64,000 bases of DNA from Blumeriella jaapii (GCA_009599575.1 VWND01000008.1:62001-126000); one strand, 5' to 3'. Counted from the stretch's first letter, positions 1 through 11,639 are shown. Numbers and translations: made by a program. Notes: a model not told the origin generated them from the letters alone.

Positions 1-1260
1 TGAGCCTTAATCGTAAATATAAATCTTTTTTTTCTTTTTTTTTTGCGTTCGTCTCGTCGTTTATTATTTTTCGTTTCGTCGTTAATAATTTTATTAGCAT
101 TTTCGATACAACGAACGATTAATACCAATTTTTCGTACGAGCTTATAACTATAATATTGCTTCGTTTAATAATTTCTTTTCGAAAAATAAATCGGAGTTT
201 TGCGAAAAGCATTTTTTTTTAATCGCATCGTTTATTATTTGCAACTGCTATTCGAAATTATTTAAATAAGCAACGAAATCGTTAATTAATTTATACTTTT
301 TTTACTTCGCTTTATCGTATTCGTATAAATTCGAAGCCGCGATTTCTCGATTTTCCGCATTTATTAAAAAATCTAATATTTATTTTTTAAAATCGTTCCA
401 TATAATTCGAATATTCGTAAAACGTCGTTCGTATCCGGTTTATTTTTTTTCCATTTTATCGTCGAAAGCTAAAATACAAACGTTAATTTTCTTTTGATTA
501 ATACAAAATATTACTCTTTTATTTTGGCGGAAACTTCGCTTTACACGCCGAATAAAAGATTAAGCTTTTTTAATATTTTTTCTTCGATATATTAAAAAAT
601 CTTTTATTTTTAATACTTTCGGCTCGAATTCGCTATATTTTCTACAAAAGGTATAATATGGTTAAAAAAAATGCTAGGTCGTTTCTAATAAATATTATTA
701 TCGTAATATTCCGAAAATACCTTATAATAATCGCCGGCTTAAATTATTTTCTGTTTTTTCTCAGTTGGAACGGTGTTAAAAAGTATAAAAACCTTTTTTT
801 CGATTTCTTCGAAAACGTTAAGTTTTTATTAAAATTATTTAACTTTTTTTCGGAATTCGTTTCGGCGTTTTTTGGCTTTTTCGAGTTTTTTAATTATTTC
901 GTAGACCTTTTTCTCAATTTTTTTCTGCTCCACTTTAGCTCGTATTTCTTCTACTCTTTTACGTTTATCGTTTTTTTTTTATTCGGCGCGAATTCGTTTA
1001 TTAATCAAATAAATCAGGATTTCGGTGAAAAATTCTTTCGAATCGCTTTGAACGTGGCCTTTTTTAAAACATTTTTTAAATAAAAAAAGTTGAAAAGTCG
1101 TCGCGCCTTAATAATAAAATATTTTCGACCTTTAATAAAGCTAGTAACGTCAAAAAAAACGATAGTACGAAATTTCCCTAAGCAGCCGAAAGCGCTGGGT
1201 TTTTTTAAATAGCTGAAAATGCCTATTCGCTGCGAATGCGAAAAGCTATAATATCGATAA
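1..1260 (-). pseudogene. A0 gag, RIP-degraded
   Basis: The minus strand encodes the family A Gag: a lysine-rich segment with KKPKNAETNSEK-like residues near 850-960, then the capsid-like part with the conserved stretch INDAIKK...FAKLR...ARRIENANKIISDE at about 60-250. It runs to the poly-Lys tract at 25-50. The zinc knuckles and pol would lie left of the window. The frame is interrupted by stops at former Gln and Trp codons. The open frame on the plus strand at 658-1083 is only the T-rich complement of this gag. Confidence 0.75.
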
Positions 1261-1341
1261 TAACGATATAAATATAATAATATAATAAAAAATTGTTTTA
1301 ATAATATCGAACTGCCGTTCCGGTAAATAAAAAAATCAAAA

Positions 1342-1750
1342 TATAAAAATTGAAAAACAAAAAAACATTAGTTCAAATAATAAAACTTAAATAAAATTGG
1401 GTTAATAATCAAACTGATTTTTACCTTTTATAAGTAAAAAACGTGTATAAATACAAAAGAAGGGGTAGAACCCTCGAAAAAAGTATTTTCCAGAAAACCA
1501 GGCGAATCCTATTTAATATGCTTTTTCAGCCCCTATCCCGACCTTTTTTTAATCCTTTTTAATATAACCTTAATAACTGGTTCCTTAGCAATTATTCCTA
1601 TAAAATATTTTATTTAAATATTATTTCCAATCCTTATAGTATTATCCGGCCCCCACGGCCTATCCGCAAAAAGTATTATTCGAGGGTTGGTAGGAAGCAG
1701 AAGGTCTTGGCGGATCACCTGACTTATACACGTGATATTGGTTCCTGACA
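1342..1750 (-). repeat. LTR of A0 (family A)
   Basis: This 409-bp copy matches the other family A LTRs, with ends TGTAAGRATTG...TTCCTGACA on the plus strand. The inner (left) end is strongly RIPed (tataaaaattg), while the outer (right) end is nearly clean, including cacgtgatattggttcctga. Confidence 0.93.
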
Positions 1751-2640
1751 AAATCCAAATCGAAACAAACGCTTCGAAATTCGCTATAAGCGAAATATTA
1801 TTTTAATTATTCGAGAAAAATACGAAGGCACGTTAGCATCCTATCGCGTATTATTCGAAAAAGCTTTTTTTTATAAAACAAAAATACGAAGTTTACGACG
1901 CTAAGCTAATAATTATAATTTACGCTTTTAAATAATAAAGCTAACATCTACGTAACGCTTTCGACGGTATTATTATACGTATAAATTATTACAATTTAAA
2001 ATACTTTTTTACAAAAAAACATTTAAACGGACGCTAAGCGAAATAAGCCGACGAGCTAGCTAAATACGATTTTGCAATCGAATATAAAACAGAAATTTCT
2101 AACCCGGCGAATGGTTTTTTCCGCCGGCCAGATTTAAAAATTTTTTTTAAAAAAAATAACGAACAGCTGCCTACGTTGCATCGTAAGCTAAGACTAGCTT
2201 ATTTAAAAAATTTTAAAAAATTTTCGCAATAAAAACACGTTTAAAGTCGAAGCATAAACCACTTCGCGCCGATAAATATTCGAAGCTTTTATTAACGAAA
2301 TTAAAAAATAAAAAACAAACGGAAAAAAGCTAAATAAAAAGCTTTTTCGCCGGATTATTTTTTATTAATATTATCAATTGCAAACAATATATACTACGAA
2401 ACGTAGCCGCTGTATTATTATAATCCGAAACGGCTAATAACAAATTAGCAAAACCGATTTACAAAACTATTTTTAAATTGCAAAAATCTGATTTTTTTAT
2501 ATTATAAAAAACGTACGAATCGGCTTCGCAAAGCAATCGAGCCGGATCCGAAAAATATTAGCGTATAAGCTAAAATAAATTATTATATTATAAAAAACGT
2601 GCGTATATTTCGAATAAAAACGATATTAAAAGCGAAATAT
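1751..2640 (+). pseudogene. A2 RNase H, C-terminal part, and linker to integrase
   Basis: The plus-strand sequence is nearly identical to the RNase H stretch of A7 (46930-47800). Reading across frames gives the start of the RNase H core (KIQIETNASKFAI-type), the HDAEL-like block near 1895 and the ...RLNGR...ADELAKYDFAIEYK... end followed by the NPANGFFRRP-type terminus near 2100-2125. The Asp of the last motif has become Asn. Several in-frame TAA/TAG codons replace Gln or Trp. The remainder up to 2640 is the charged linker that precedes integrase in this family and holds nothing else I recognise. Confidence 0.7.
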
Positions 2641-3700
2641 TAAAAATTAATTACGACGATCCGACCGCCGGCTATTAAAACTTTCGGCGAACGCTAAAAT
2701 TGGTCGAAAAAAAGTATTTTTGGCTTGGTTTACGAAGCGACGTAAAACGTTACGTTAATACGTAAAAAAAATATTAAAAAAGCAAATCTAAAAAACACCG
2801 ATCTTATAGCGAATTAACCCCTTTTTCGATTCTTACGAAATCTTAAGAAAAAATAACTATAAATTTTATTACGAATCTATTTTTTAGCAAAAAACGAAAT
2901 CGTATTTACGATTCGATACTCGTTATAATAAACCGATATATAAAATTATCGAAATACATATCGATATAAAAAACAATTTTAGCTTCAGATTTAGCTGAAA
3001 TATTTATATAATATATTTATAAAAATTTTGGCTGCTTTAAAAAAATTATTACAAACAAAAAGTCAGTTTTTACTATTAAATTTTGGTTTTTAATAATATT
3101 TCATTTACAAATACGACGTCGATTAAACACCGCTTTCCATTTTTAAACCGATAGCCAAACGGAACGTTAAAATTAAATTTTAAAATTTTATTTTCGCACG
3201 TACTGCGATTATCGATAAAACGATTAAGCTACGAAGCTTGTTTTAGCCGAATTTACGTATAATAATTCGATACACGCTTTTACGGATTTTATTTCTTTTC
3301 GCATATTATACGGCTTTTATCCAAAACTTAGCAGCAACGTCGAAAGCGACGTCGTAAAAAAAAAAATACCGTCAGCGAAAAAACGAATTAAAATATTGCA
3401 AAAAAAAAAAATAGTTAGTAAAAAGCTAAAAAAAGCCAACGCGAATTACAAAAAATTCTACGACGCTAAACACAAAAAAACTAAATTTTAAATAAGCGAC
3501 AAAATATTATTATCGATTAAAAACTTTCGATAGCTGCGACTTTTTCGAAAGCTTTTAAATAAATATCTAAAACTTTTTAAAATCAAGCGAATTATATACG
3601 AGCACGGCCAAGCTTACCAACTCGAGCTTTTTTTTTAATATCGTATTTACGATACTTTTTACGTTTTCTTATTAAAATCTTGGCAAAATCGAAACGATAC
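2641..3700 (+). pseudogene. A2 integrase, RIP-degraded
   Basis: The HHCC zinc-binding region is at about 2649-2785 (YDDPTAGY..FRRTL, with both His turned into Tyr). The DDE core follows: the first motif INFITNLFF near 2850 (Asp to Asn), the second IITNKKSVFT near 3040 (Asp to Asn), and the third TDSQTER near 3150 with Glu kept. The C-terminal part is ADKILLSIKNFR...RLFRKLL...IIYEHGQAYQLEL with a WQNR-type end near 3680. Two of three catalytic acids are lost, so it cannot be active. It continues into the chromodomain. Confidence 0.82.
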
Positions 3701-3735
3701 CGAGCCGAAAAATAATATAATAAAACTTTAAAACC

Positions 3736-3930
3736 CCGAAAAATACAAAATCAAATTAATACAAATTTACAAAAATATAAAAAAAAGCCGATATTATTTA
3801 ATACGATAAAAAAGTTATTTATCAAACGAAAACTCGTAAAAATTAGAAAACTATTTTACGAACGCAAAAAAAATTATAAAAAAATATTTAAAAAATACGA
3901 TAAATAATAGCAACGAAGCAATAACGAATG
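3736..3930 (+). pseudogene. A2 chromodomain
   Basis: One uninterrupted frame, apart from two stops, reads PEKYKIKLIQIYKN, then RYYLIR*KSYLSNENS*K, then LENYFTNAKKIIKKY. This follows the chromodomain pattern (Y-L-V-x-W-K-G-Y-x-x-x-E-N-T-W-E-P). Both stops sit where the aromatic-cage Trp codons belong, so TGG has become TAA, and the Gly after Lys is Ser. Chromodomains of chromoviruses bind H3K9-methylated chromatin and guide integration, which fits the self-nesting seen here. Confidence 0.85.
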
Positions 3931-4429
3931 CGCGTCGTAAAAGCAAAAAAAAAAAAAAAATACTTAGAAAACTCTAAAACCGCCGTTAAAGCGATTTATT
4001 ATCCGTATTATTATCGTTATTTTTTTTTCCATTTTTATCGCTATTTTTTTCAAATTCAAAAGCAGCGGCAAGCTAAAAAAAATTAATACTAAACGAATTC
4101 GCAAAATATTCGATTTATCCTAATTAAAGCTTTTATAATAGCCGTAATCGAATTTTAAATTACAATTACGATATTTTCGTAAAAATCCAAAATTTAATTC
4201 AATTAATTAAAATAAATTCGAACGACGTTTTCGAAACGTCGAAAAATACGTTTTATATTAGCGTCGTTAAATAAAAGGGCCGGCGCAGATAAAACCTTTA
4301 AAACAGCAGCAGCCGCCAAACCGGCAAAAGCGAACGCAGCAGCAGCAGCGGCAATCCGAGCCGCGGCGCGATTCGCACGATCTTCGATTATTATAAAAGC
4401 CGAAGCGTTATTTTTTTTTAAACGATTTA
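3931..4429 (+). other. A2 3' region after the chromodomain, part 1
   Basis: This is the first part of the 1.2-kb region between chromodomain and 3' LTR that all family A copies share. It ends with the more GC-rich stretch at about 4280-4380, made of GCN/NGC-type triplets that read as Ala-rich in one frame on either strand. D interrupts it at 4430. It continues at 10856 and, after C2, at 24949. I do not recognise a product. Confidence 0.6.
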
Positions 4430-4706
4430 TGTCACAGCTAGCTTGAGGGTGATCAGAAGGGTGATATGGACCAAAAGGTACGCATGTAAATTGAAAAAAA
4501 AACACCGAGCTAGAATGCTCGGAGTCGCGAATTTTATGTATAATAGGTTGCGCTTATGGATCACGTAATTTAGCGCGAAGCCTAATGGCCGAGATGGTCC
4601 GTGCCCAAACTTTATTTCAACACTATCGGCAATTATATTATTGGCAATTATATTATTAGCAACCATATTATTAGCAACTATTATTAGTCAGGCCAGGATC
4701 GTAACA
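4430..4706 (-). repeat. LTR of D (3' LTR in element sense)
   Basis: This 277-bp repeat pairs with 10579-10855. Plus-strand ends are TGTCACAGC and ATCGTAACA. The outer left part is clean, while the inner part is RIPed until the last 20 bases or so. Four 15-bp tandem units lie at 4628-4687, degraded to ggcaattatattatt. Confidence 0.93.
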
Positions 4707-4722
4707 TTACCTTTTTTTTCCG
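4707..4722 (-). promoter_or_regulatory. D polypurine tract
   Basis: On the minus strand this reads ggaaaaaaaaggtaa directly before the 3' LTR, the expected plus-strand priming site. The final taa is also the stop codon of the pol frame (...GKKR*). Confidence 0.7.
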
Positions 4723-4839
4723 AAGAACTGCGTCCGCGCAGTTGCGATTATGAATCTATCGTTTTCTAACTTAGTGTAATTTTTTCTGTTTTCGTTGTAA
4801 GCTTGCAATTATACGGAAAGCGCTCGTAAAAAGCTTTTG

Positions 4840-5004
4840 GCGATGGGATGCGATCGGTGGAATGCTTAAAAAATATAAAAGGCCGTTATAGCGTTAAAAT
4901 AAAAATATTATTCGAGATTTTCATCAGCGCCTTTTTAATTAATCTAGTATTGCAATACTTTTTTGTGCAACCTCGAATCTATTATTCCTTCGATTTCTTA
5001 TTTC
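4840..5004 (-). pseudogene. D chromodomain
   Basis: The minus-strand frame reads EIEGIIDSRLHKKVLQY, then *IN*KGADENLE*YFYFN, then AFHRSHP. This is a chromodomain with the usual EVE-start, two Trp positions turned to stop, KG kept and a C-terminal helix ending in FHRSHP. It follows the integrase C-terminus (LLRKHISN..PGQRRSEPAFI, about 5010-5110) and the frame runs to the stop at the LTR edge. Confidence 0.75.
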
Positions 5005-5009
5005 GTTTA

Positions 5010-6200
5010 TTTAAAAAGTAATTAAATAAAAGCTGGTTCGGAGCGACGTTGGCCAGGTAAAAAGTTGCTAATATGTTTTCGGAGCGAATATAAATAAAAA
5101 ATTAAATAAATTAATCAATTTGCGAAAAAATCAAGCTTCCAACTTTTATTTATTTTATCGACGATTTTGACTAGGCCGTATTATTTATTTAAAAACTTTC
5201 GGAAAAATCGGTCGAGCTTTTAATTTTTAATATTTATTAATACTTCGTCGCCCATATTTCAATTTATTAATCGTTTGTGCAAATTAACGAAGCGTTTTAT
5301 TTTGGCTTGTTGTTACGCAATAAACGATTGCGCGTATTTTATAATTTTTTTAGTTTAGAAGGCCAGATGCAAAGCTTCGTCGCGGTTAAGCTTTTCGGTG
5401 GCCGAGCGAAAGAAACGAGGATTGTTTATATTTCAGGATATGCGAGCTTTGTATTTATTTAAAATTTAAAAAAAAAAAACATTGCCGAAAAATTCGTGCG
5501 GTAAAATCAGTTGTATAATATTTATTAAAAGTAAAAAACGTTTTTAATTGTTTTGGTAGTAAAAGCAAAAAAGGCGGAAGCGTTGCTTAATATATTAGTT
5601 TATTACTTCGGTTTGCCTATCGATATTAAAATTATACGTAATAATTAATTTAATTTTAGTTTTTAATATACGGCAGAGTTTTTGTTAAAAAACCGAAACA
5701 AACTAAGCTTTTCGGTCCGAAACAATTGAATCCGGCATGCCGAAATAACGTATTTAATAAATCAAAAACAAAGCTGCCAATCTTTTCGCTGTGATAGTTT
5801 TATAATAGAAAATTAACAAAAGCTTTTTTAATAAGCGATTTATTATTACGAAAGCGAAATCGTAATTATTTTCGTTTAATAAAAGTTTCGTAAAATTTAT
5901 CGTTAAGTGTTAATAAAGCCTGTTGGATATAAGCAAAAATTTTAAAAAGCCCGGGGTTTTGTCGCGCCTAGCTTTTATTCGTATACAACAACAATTCGAA
6001 ACGTATTATTATATATTTGCTTTTATAGCTTTCCAATAGTATTTGCGACCGACCAAAAGCTTTATTTTTTTTATTTTAGCGTATGCTACGCAAAGCTGTT
6101 CGTAAATATGTCGGATTAAAAAGGTTCGCAATTCGGAAAGTTTCAAAAGCATTATTAATTTGCTTTGGAAAAACAATTTGTTTTGTCGCAGTTAATAGTT
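5010..6200 (-). pseudogene. D integrase, RIP-degraded
   Basis: On the minus strand the zinc region is at about 6120-6000 (RHIYEQ..YAKIKKIKLL..RKYYW). The first core motif LTINFTKLLL near 5900 has Asp changed to Asn. The second motif IVSDRKAQF-like near 5735 keeps Asp, and the third IDRQTEVIN near 5635 keeps Glu. The C-terminal part (LINIKN..KLDRFFRKFLNK) is at about 5190-5110. The Gly after SDR is Lys (GGN to AAA). The plus-strand open frame at 5277-5462 is the complement of this region. Confidence 0.75.
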
Positions 6201-7930
6201 AAAATTATAATTGCGGATTTGCATCCGTTGCGTTTCGAAAAAAAAAAAGTTTTTATTAATTTATAACAAATCGTTTATAATTGTATAATTATATATATCG
6301 TATGCGATTACGAAAGTTGAATCTGCGGGTTTTTTTGTAAGCATTTTATTTTTTTCGCTTTCGTTGTTTTTTTCGGAAAAAATGCCGTCGTTGTCGTGCT
6401 TATCGGAAATTATTTTTACAAACGCCAGCGTAGTTATATTTTTAACAGCTATTTTTTTTAAGATTTAAAAATCTAATTTATCGTCGGAAAGCATTTGCTG
6501 TTTTCGAGCTGCTCGCTGTCGTGCTTTTAATAAGGAAATATTCTGATTTTTGCGAAAAAAAAGTATCAGCAAGCGTATTAATAATTTCCGACCGGTATAT
6601 AATTGTAAAATAAAAGTCGGCGAAAAACTCGGCCTATCGGGCTTATCGGGCCGAAAAATCTTTGGTTGTTATAAAGTATTTTAAGGCGCGATAATCGGTA
6701 TATATATATACGTTTTTTTAAGCGTTTAATAGCTTCGGCTTGTAGTTTTTAAAAAAGCGAAAGATAGCGAAAAGCTTTTTGTTATAAATCGGATAATTAA
6801 GCTCGGCGTCGATTATAATTTTGAAAAAGAAACCGACCGGGTAATAAAAGTTATTTTTTTGTAATTACGATAATACGCCAATTATTATCTTATTAAAAAA
6901 GTCGGTTTTTAGGCGCGTTTGCTTATAAAAATCGTAATAGCACAGAATGGAAGCATTTAGCAAGGCTTTGCGCAATGCTTTTTATAGGTTTTTCTACTTT
7001 TTTTCGAATACGAAAAAAACGTTTTTGCTTATGAAAACAATAAAAAAGCGGCAAATACGGCTATAGCCGGCTATAAAGCGTTTGTAAAAATTGCAAAAGT
7101 TTAAAAAGCTTTGCATATTTCGCATATTCGCTGCATATTGCCAGTTTTTGATAATAGCGATTTTTTCCGGATTTATTTTAATATTTTAAATGCTAATAAC
7201 GAAATTTAAAAATTTAGTTTTCGTAATATTAAATTCGTATTTTTTAATATTAGCTTTCAAATCGTATTTTTTTAAAATCGATAAAAATTTTTTAACGTAA
7301 ATCTTATATTTTAAATTATTCGCGAAATAAATAAAAATATCGTTAAAATACGCCGAATAAAAATTATTTAAATGCTTTATAAAATATTATTAATAAAGCG
7401 TTAAAATATAACGGATCCATTAATAAAGCCGAACGGAAGGATTTTATATTTATATATGCCGTATCGGATGCGGAAACTGATTAGTTTTTCAAACTTTTCG
7501 GATATTCGGATTCGATTAAATGCTTATTAAATATTAATTTTTATAAATATTTTAATTTTAATAATTTGCGCTAGCATTTCGTCGATTAAAAGCAAAAAGT
7601 AGAAATTTTTTTTCGTAAAATCGTTAAGCTTGCGATAATCGATATATAAGCGTATAAAGCCGTTTGATTTTTTAATAAATAAAATCGGGGCGGCGAAAAA
7701 AGCATTAAAAGATTTAATAAAACTTTTATGCAAATTGTCGAAAATATAACTTTTGATTTTTATAAGCTGTTTATTCGTAAAGCGTTTGAATGGTTTTATA
7801 AAAAGCGTATTTTCCGTAGTAAAATATATTTTATAATTTACACCGAAGCGGCGGAAAGCGAGCTTATCGCTTTTTTGTTTATAAAATAATTTTTCGAATT
7901 CCGAATATTAAACTGAAAAAAGCTTTCTTA
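6201..7930 (-). pseudogene. D reverse transcriptase and RNase H, RIP-degraded
   Basis: On the minus strand the RT fingers and palm read KSFIKSFNAFFAAPILFIKKSNGFIRLYIDYRKLND at 7733-7600, then FRIRYGIYKYKILPFGFINGSVIF near 7475-7400. The active-site box is YFND near 7345 instead of Y-x-D-D, followed by FIYF..N, and then the ...KYEFNITKTKFLNFVIS block near 7210. RNase H follows towards about 6500 in poor condition. Stops at Gln and Trp codons break it throughout. Confidence 0.78.
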
Positions 7931-8639
7931 TAAAAATCACGTTGTCGTTATATTTGGCTTATAAAACGTCGAAGACGGAAATGCTTTTTATTGCCGCGAA
8001 TTATATAATTTTTTCAGATTCGGCGACCTTCGTACGGCGAAAACTTTTTTTATTTATATTATATATAAAAGTAATAAACGTGCAATCGCTAAATAATAAT
8101 AATCTTTTTTTTTTTACGATTCGCATTTGCTTTTCGTAACGTATTTGTAAAGCGTTAAATGCAAAAGCGAAAATACAGCTAATATTGCAATTGGAAATAA
8201 AAAAAGTAATTGGCACGGTTAAAAAGACCGGCTTGATCGGTTCAAAGCTGCTAATAAAAAACTTTTTTATTTTATGCAAATTGCTTTTAAGATTTCGCAT
8301 AAATATAAAAGATTTATTAGCTTCAAAATTTAAATAAACTTTTTTAATCGTTGTAAAAATGTTAGCAAAGATATATAAAGCTTTTATTACGCTGTTTCGT
8401 TTGTTTGCATTTTTTTAATATATACGATTAAGTATTTTAAGCTTTTTTCGCTAATTAAAATCGACGAACAATTGTTTATTAAAATAAAAAATAACGGGCA
8501 TATCGAATGGCCATTTTATTTTGTTTTTTTTTTAGCTATACGCTTGTTTCAAATCGTAGTGCTGTAGAAATTTGCGATTAATAAAAACGTCGGTAAAACT
8601 TAGGTTTATAATTAAAAAAAAAAATTTATACGATATCGG

Positions 8640-8860
8640 TTAATCGTAAAAAAAAAAAAATAGCAGAAAAAATAGGTTTCTTCGGCTCGCTATTGTAGCC
8701 GATAAGTATAATAAGCTTATGCAGCCGAATAAAACTTATTTCGAAACGTTAAAAAAATTAATACGCTAAAAAAGTTTTAATCGCACCGAAAATATTAGCT
8801 TCGTTATCGATATATACAAATGTTTTAATATATAATTTATTACGTGCTAGTTTTATAAAA
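8640..8860 (-). pseudogene. D protease (retropepsin), degraded
   Basis: The minus strand near 8830-8790 reads YIKTFVYIDNEANIFGAI. This fits the retropepsin active-site loop (hydrophobic-D-S/T-G-A) with Asp kept, Ser to Asn and Gly to Glu. It lies between the zinc knuckle and RT, as expected for Ty3/gypsy. About 700 bases between here and the RT start (7930-8640) form the protease-RT linker with no clear motif. Confidence 0.6.
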
Positions 8861-8989
8861 ATTAAAAACTATCGCTTTTTTATTAAAAAGCGTTGATTAA
8901 ATTTCAAATCCTTTTACAAATCGAATTTTTTATTATAATAAAAGTTTTTGCTACGGCTTAAAAGTTTTTTAACAAATCGTTTTGCTTTT

Positions 8990-10520
8990 TATCGAGCTAT
9001 TTCGGCGATTTTGCGATTAAGCTTAGCGTCGGAATAAACGTTTGCGAAATGGCCGGGCTTGTCGCAATTATAATAAGCGCTAAAAAAACGCGCAGCTAAG
9101 CGGAAAAAACCGAGGATAGCAGAAATAACAGTTATACGCTCGTAAGAATTTTTGCTAAAAAAGAAAAAAGCCGTGCGAGCAGAAAAGGTTAAAAAAATAA
9201 AACACTATAAAGCTTTAAAAATACCGGAAATACGCCTAGAGTTTTGGTTAGCAAAAGCTATAGCAAAGAAAAAATAGCTTATACGACGGGCAAAAGCTAT
9301 TTTTTTTAGCTCGGATATTACGTGATTTTTTATTCGCAACGGCTAAAAATTCGTTTAAAAGAATATAATTATTATTTATTTTATACTTTTTTATTCGAAA
9401 ATCGTGCTTAAAAATAAAAGTGACTTTTTCGCATATGTTTTTAAATTAACGGTTTTTAGCAATTTTGCTAATAATTGTAACGAGTAAATAAAAAACGAAA
9501 ATTATTATAAATTTGACCGTTGTTTATATAAAATTTGTTATATTGCAATTTAGCAGATTAAACGCGGTTATAATTAAAAAAGCGCTGATTAAAAATACGA
9601 AAAACGTTTCGGGCCGATTAGGCTTAATTATAAAATTCGGAATTCAAATGTTTTAAAATAATAGTTTTTACTTTTCCAATAATGCATTTAAAATATGCTT
9701 TAGCTTAGTTTATGCTTTGTATAAAGTTTTTTAAGTATTTTTTAATAAACAGCTTTATTTTTATTTTTTATGCGTTATATTTAATTTTTTTTTAATAATC
9801 GCTAAAAGCGTAGCGAAAATATTTAATTTTAAATAGTTCGATTCGGAAAATAGCTGGGTCGAAAACGAAAAAGTAATATTCGGGAATTAATTAAAAGTCT
9901 GCGGTGAAAGCGCGCGAAGCTCGAAAAAAAAAAAAAGCGTCGCGGGCGATATTAGCGAAAGCTGGAAAACGAGCGGCGGCGATAGCTTAAGCGATTATCT
10001 GAGCGATTTAAAACTGCTGGGCCGCAGTAAATCTTTTAGCGTTAGCAAATATATTAAATAATCGGTTTAGGGGTATTTGTCGGTTTGGAAATATTAAAAT
10101 ATCAACGTTATATAACTCGATTTTAGGTTCGATAATAAAGCGAAAAAATTTAGCAAATAACTGTGATTTAATAAAAAAATCGTAAAATAAAAACTCGCTG
10201 CCAGAATCGTCGAAAAAGCCTAGAACGAATAGAAATTCGAAAGCGCTAAAAATAAAAGCAAAAGATGGAGATGCTGATTCGAAGCCGAATCGTACGAATT
10301 GCGTTCGTTTTCGGATGCTACGTCGATTTATAAAAAGAGCATGGGATATTGTAATATTAAAAAAAGGCGATTCGAATTGCAAAGGCAGATCGAATTAATA
10401 AGAAAAAAAGATTTCAGCTTTTTCTAGAAACAAAATTAATAAAAAAGAGTTTTAATTAAAGTACCGATAAATAAACGTCGGTACGAGCGATTTAAAAAGA
10501 ATTCGAGTTGCAAAAGCAAA
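8990..10520 (-). pseudogene. D gag with one zinc knuckle
   Basis: The minus strand carries a Gag-like region that starts within 300 bases of the 5' LTR. The only strong motif is the CCHC zinc knuckle at about 9080-9035: YYNCDKPGHFANVYSD, the pattern C-x2-C-x4-H-x4-C with the first and last Cys changed to Tyr by RIP. The minus-strand open frame at 10382-10008 contains KIELYNVDI..F and NRLFNIFANAKRFTAAQQF and probably belongs to the N-terminal part. Confidence 0.65.
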
Positions 10521-10578
10521 TCGAATTTTTAACCGTAAATATAAAGCTTTTTAGCGAAAGTTGTTTGGTTTTTTTTTA

Positions 10579-10855
10579 TATTATAGCTAGCTTAAAAATA
10601 ATTAAAAAAATAATATAAACCAAAAAGTACGTATATAAATTAAAAGAAAAACACCGAGCTAAAATGCTCGGGGTCGCGAACTTTATGTACAATGGATTGC
10701 GCTTGTGGGTCACGTGACTTAGCGCGAGGCCTAGTGGCCGAGGTGGTCCGTGCTCAAACCTTATTTCAATACCACCGGCAATCATACCACTGGCAACCAT
10801 ACCACTGGCAATCATACCACTGGCAACCACCACTAGCCAGGCCAGGATCGTAACA
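10579..10855 (-). repeat. LTR of D (5' LTR in element sense)
   Basis: This is the 277-bp partner of 4430-4706. In element sense it starts TGTTACGATCCTGGCC. The outer right half is clean and shows four 15-bp units (ggcaaYcataccact) at 10777-10836. The inner end is RIPed (tattatagctag for TGTCACAGCTAG). Confidence 0.93.
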
Positions 10856-11150
10856 ATTTATATAAACGTCGTAAATAATAAAATCGATAAAATTCTTAGT
10901 AAAAGCTTTGACTTCGGCAGAAAAAAAAAAAAAAGCGACAGCGGCGATAGCAGTATCGAAACGATTTATAAAATCGTTAAAGCCCGAAAAAAAGATTTGC
11001 GTTTCGGCGGCGCGTACAATAAAAACTTATAGCTAATTAAAAACGAATCCGAATAAAAATCTAAAAAATTCATAAAAAAGTATTAAATATACGAAGCTCT
11101 GCAGCGGTTGCATTTCATATTAAAAAGCTCGAAAACGCAAAAAAGCAAAA
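10856..11150 (+). other. A2 3' region, part 2
   Basis: This is the continuation of the family A 3' region between the D and C2 insertions, collinear with 33238-33530 of A3 and 60915-61205 of A7. It contains the caaaa that is duplicated by C2. Confidence 0.8.
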
Positions 11151-11417
11151 TGTAACGACTTACTCTTTTTGCCCCTTGTGTCACCCCAGCAACTACGTGT
11201 AGCTGCAAGCTCCCTGGTCTCCTGGTGGGTCTTTTTATCAATTGTGGAAATTATTTATATATATAAGGCTTATTTTTTTTAGCAACTTTTGCTTTTTGCA
11301 GTTGTTAATTTTAAATAAATATTTTTGTTACAAAACCAAAGGCTCGTTTTTTATATTATATAAACACGGCGACCAATTGACTGATTTTTTAGCCTTTCGA
11401 TTAATTAAATCGTTATA
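11151..11417 (+). repeat. 5' LTR of C2
   Basis: This LTR begins TGTAACGACTTACTC and ends tcgttata, a RIPed TCGTCACA. The first 90 bases are clean; the inner end is RIPed. A tatatataagg box lies near 11257. Confidence 0.93.
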
Positions 11418-11639
11418 TTATTAACAACTTTTTTTTTACGCTAGCGACGGCGTAAATTATTTTTTTCTTCGAATTTCTTACGAGTTATATTAAAATGATC
11501 GACCGGTCGTAAAAAGATTTATTTCCGCATTTCGCGAAAGATGGCTTTTGTTTAACGATTTTTTTTTTAGCAAAGCTTTTCAGCTTCTGCTATTATATTT
11601 TAATCTTTCTTTTTTTAATCAGCGAAAAAGCAGCTTCCT

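Larger units (their letters stand above)
1..1750 (-). mobile_element. A0: 5' end of a minus-strand family A chromovirus (partial)
   Basis: This is the 5' LTR (1342-1750) and gag portion of a family A Ty3/gypsy element. It reads leftward and runs off the window. The sequence matches the gag half of A1 (21560-22890, same strand) and, as reverse complement, A6 and A7. Directly right of its LTR the sequence resumes in the RNase H region of A2, so A0 is inserted in A2. The right flank aaatc would be one TSD copy; the left copy is outside the window. Both strands show heavy RIP. Confidence 0.9.
4430..10855 (-). mobile_element. D: complete minus-strand chromovirus, 6.43 kb
   Basis: Two 277-bp LTRs (4430-4706 and 10579-10855) bound a minus-strand gag-pol. 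The flanks carry the 5-bp TSD attta (4425-4429 and 10856-10860). Removing the element restores cgatttatataa as found in A3 near 33238. The domain order on the minus strand is gag, zinc knuckle, protease, RT, RNase H, integrase, chromodomain, 3' LTR. It lies inside the 3' region of A2. Confidence 0.93.

Noticed and set aside
658..1083. 141-codon plus-strand open frame in A0, Phe-rich
   Set aside because: It is the complement of the A0 gag, which reads on the minus strand; the matching antisense frames recur in A6 and A7.
4203..4505. Ala-rich minus-strand frame that crosses the A2/D junction
   Set aside because: It runs across an insertion border (4430), so it cannot be an original gene. The Ala-rich part is the conserved 3' region of family A, where the coding strand is unresolved.
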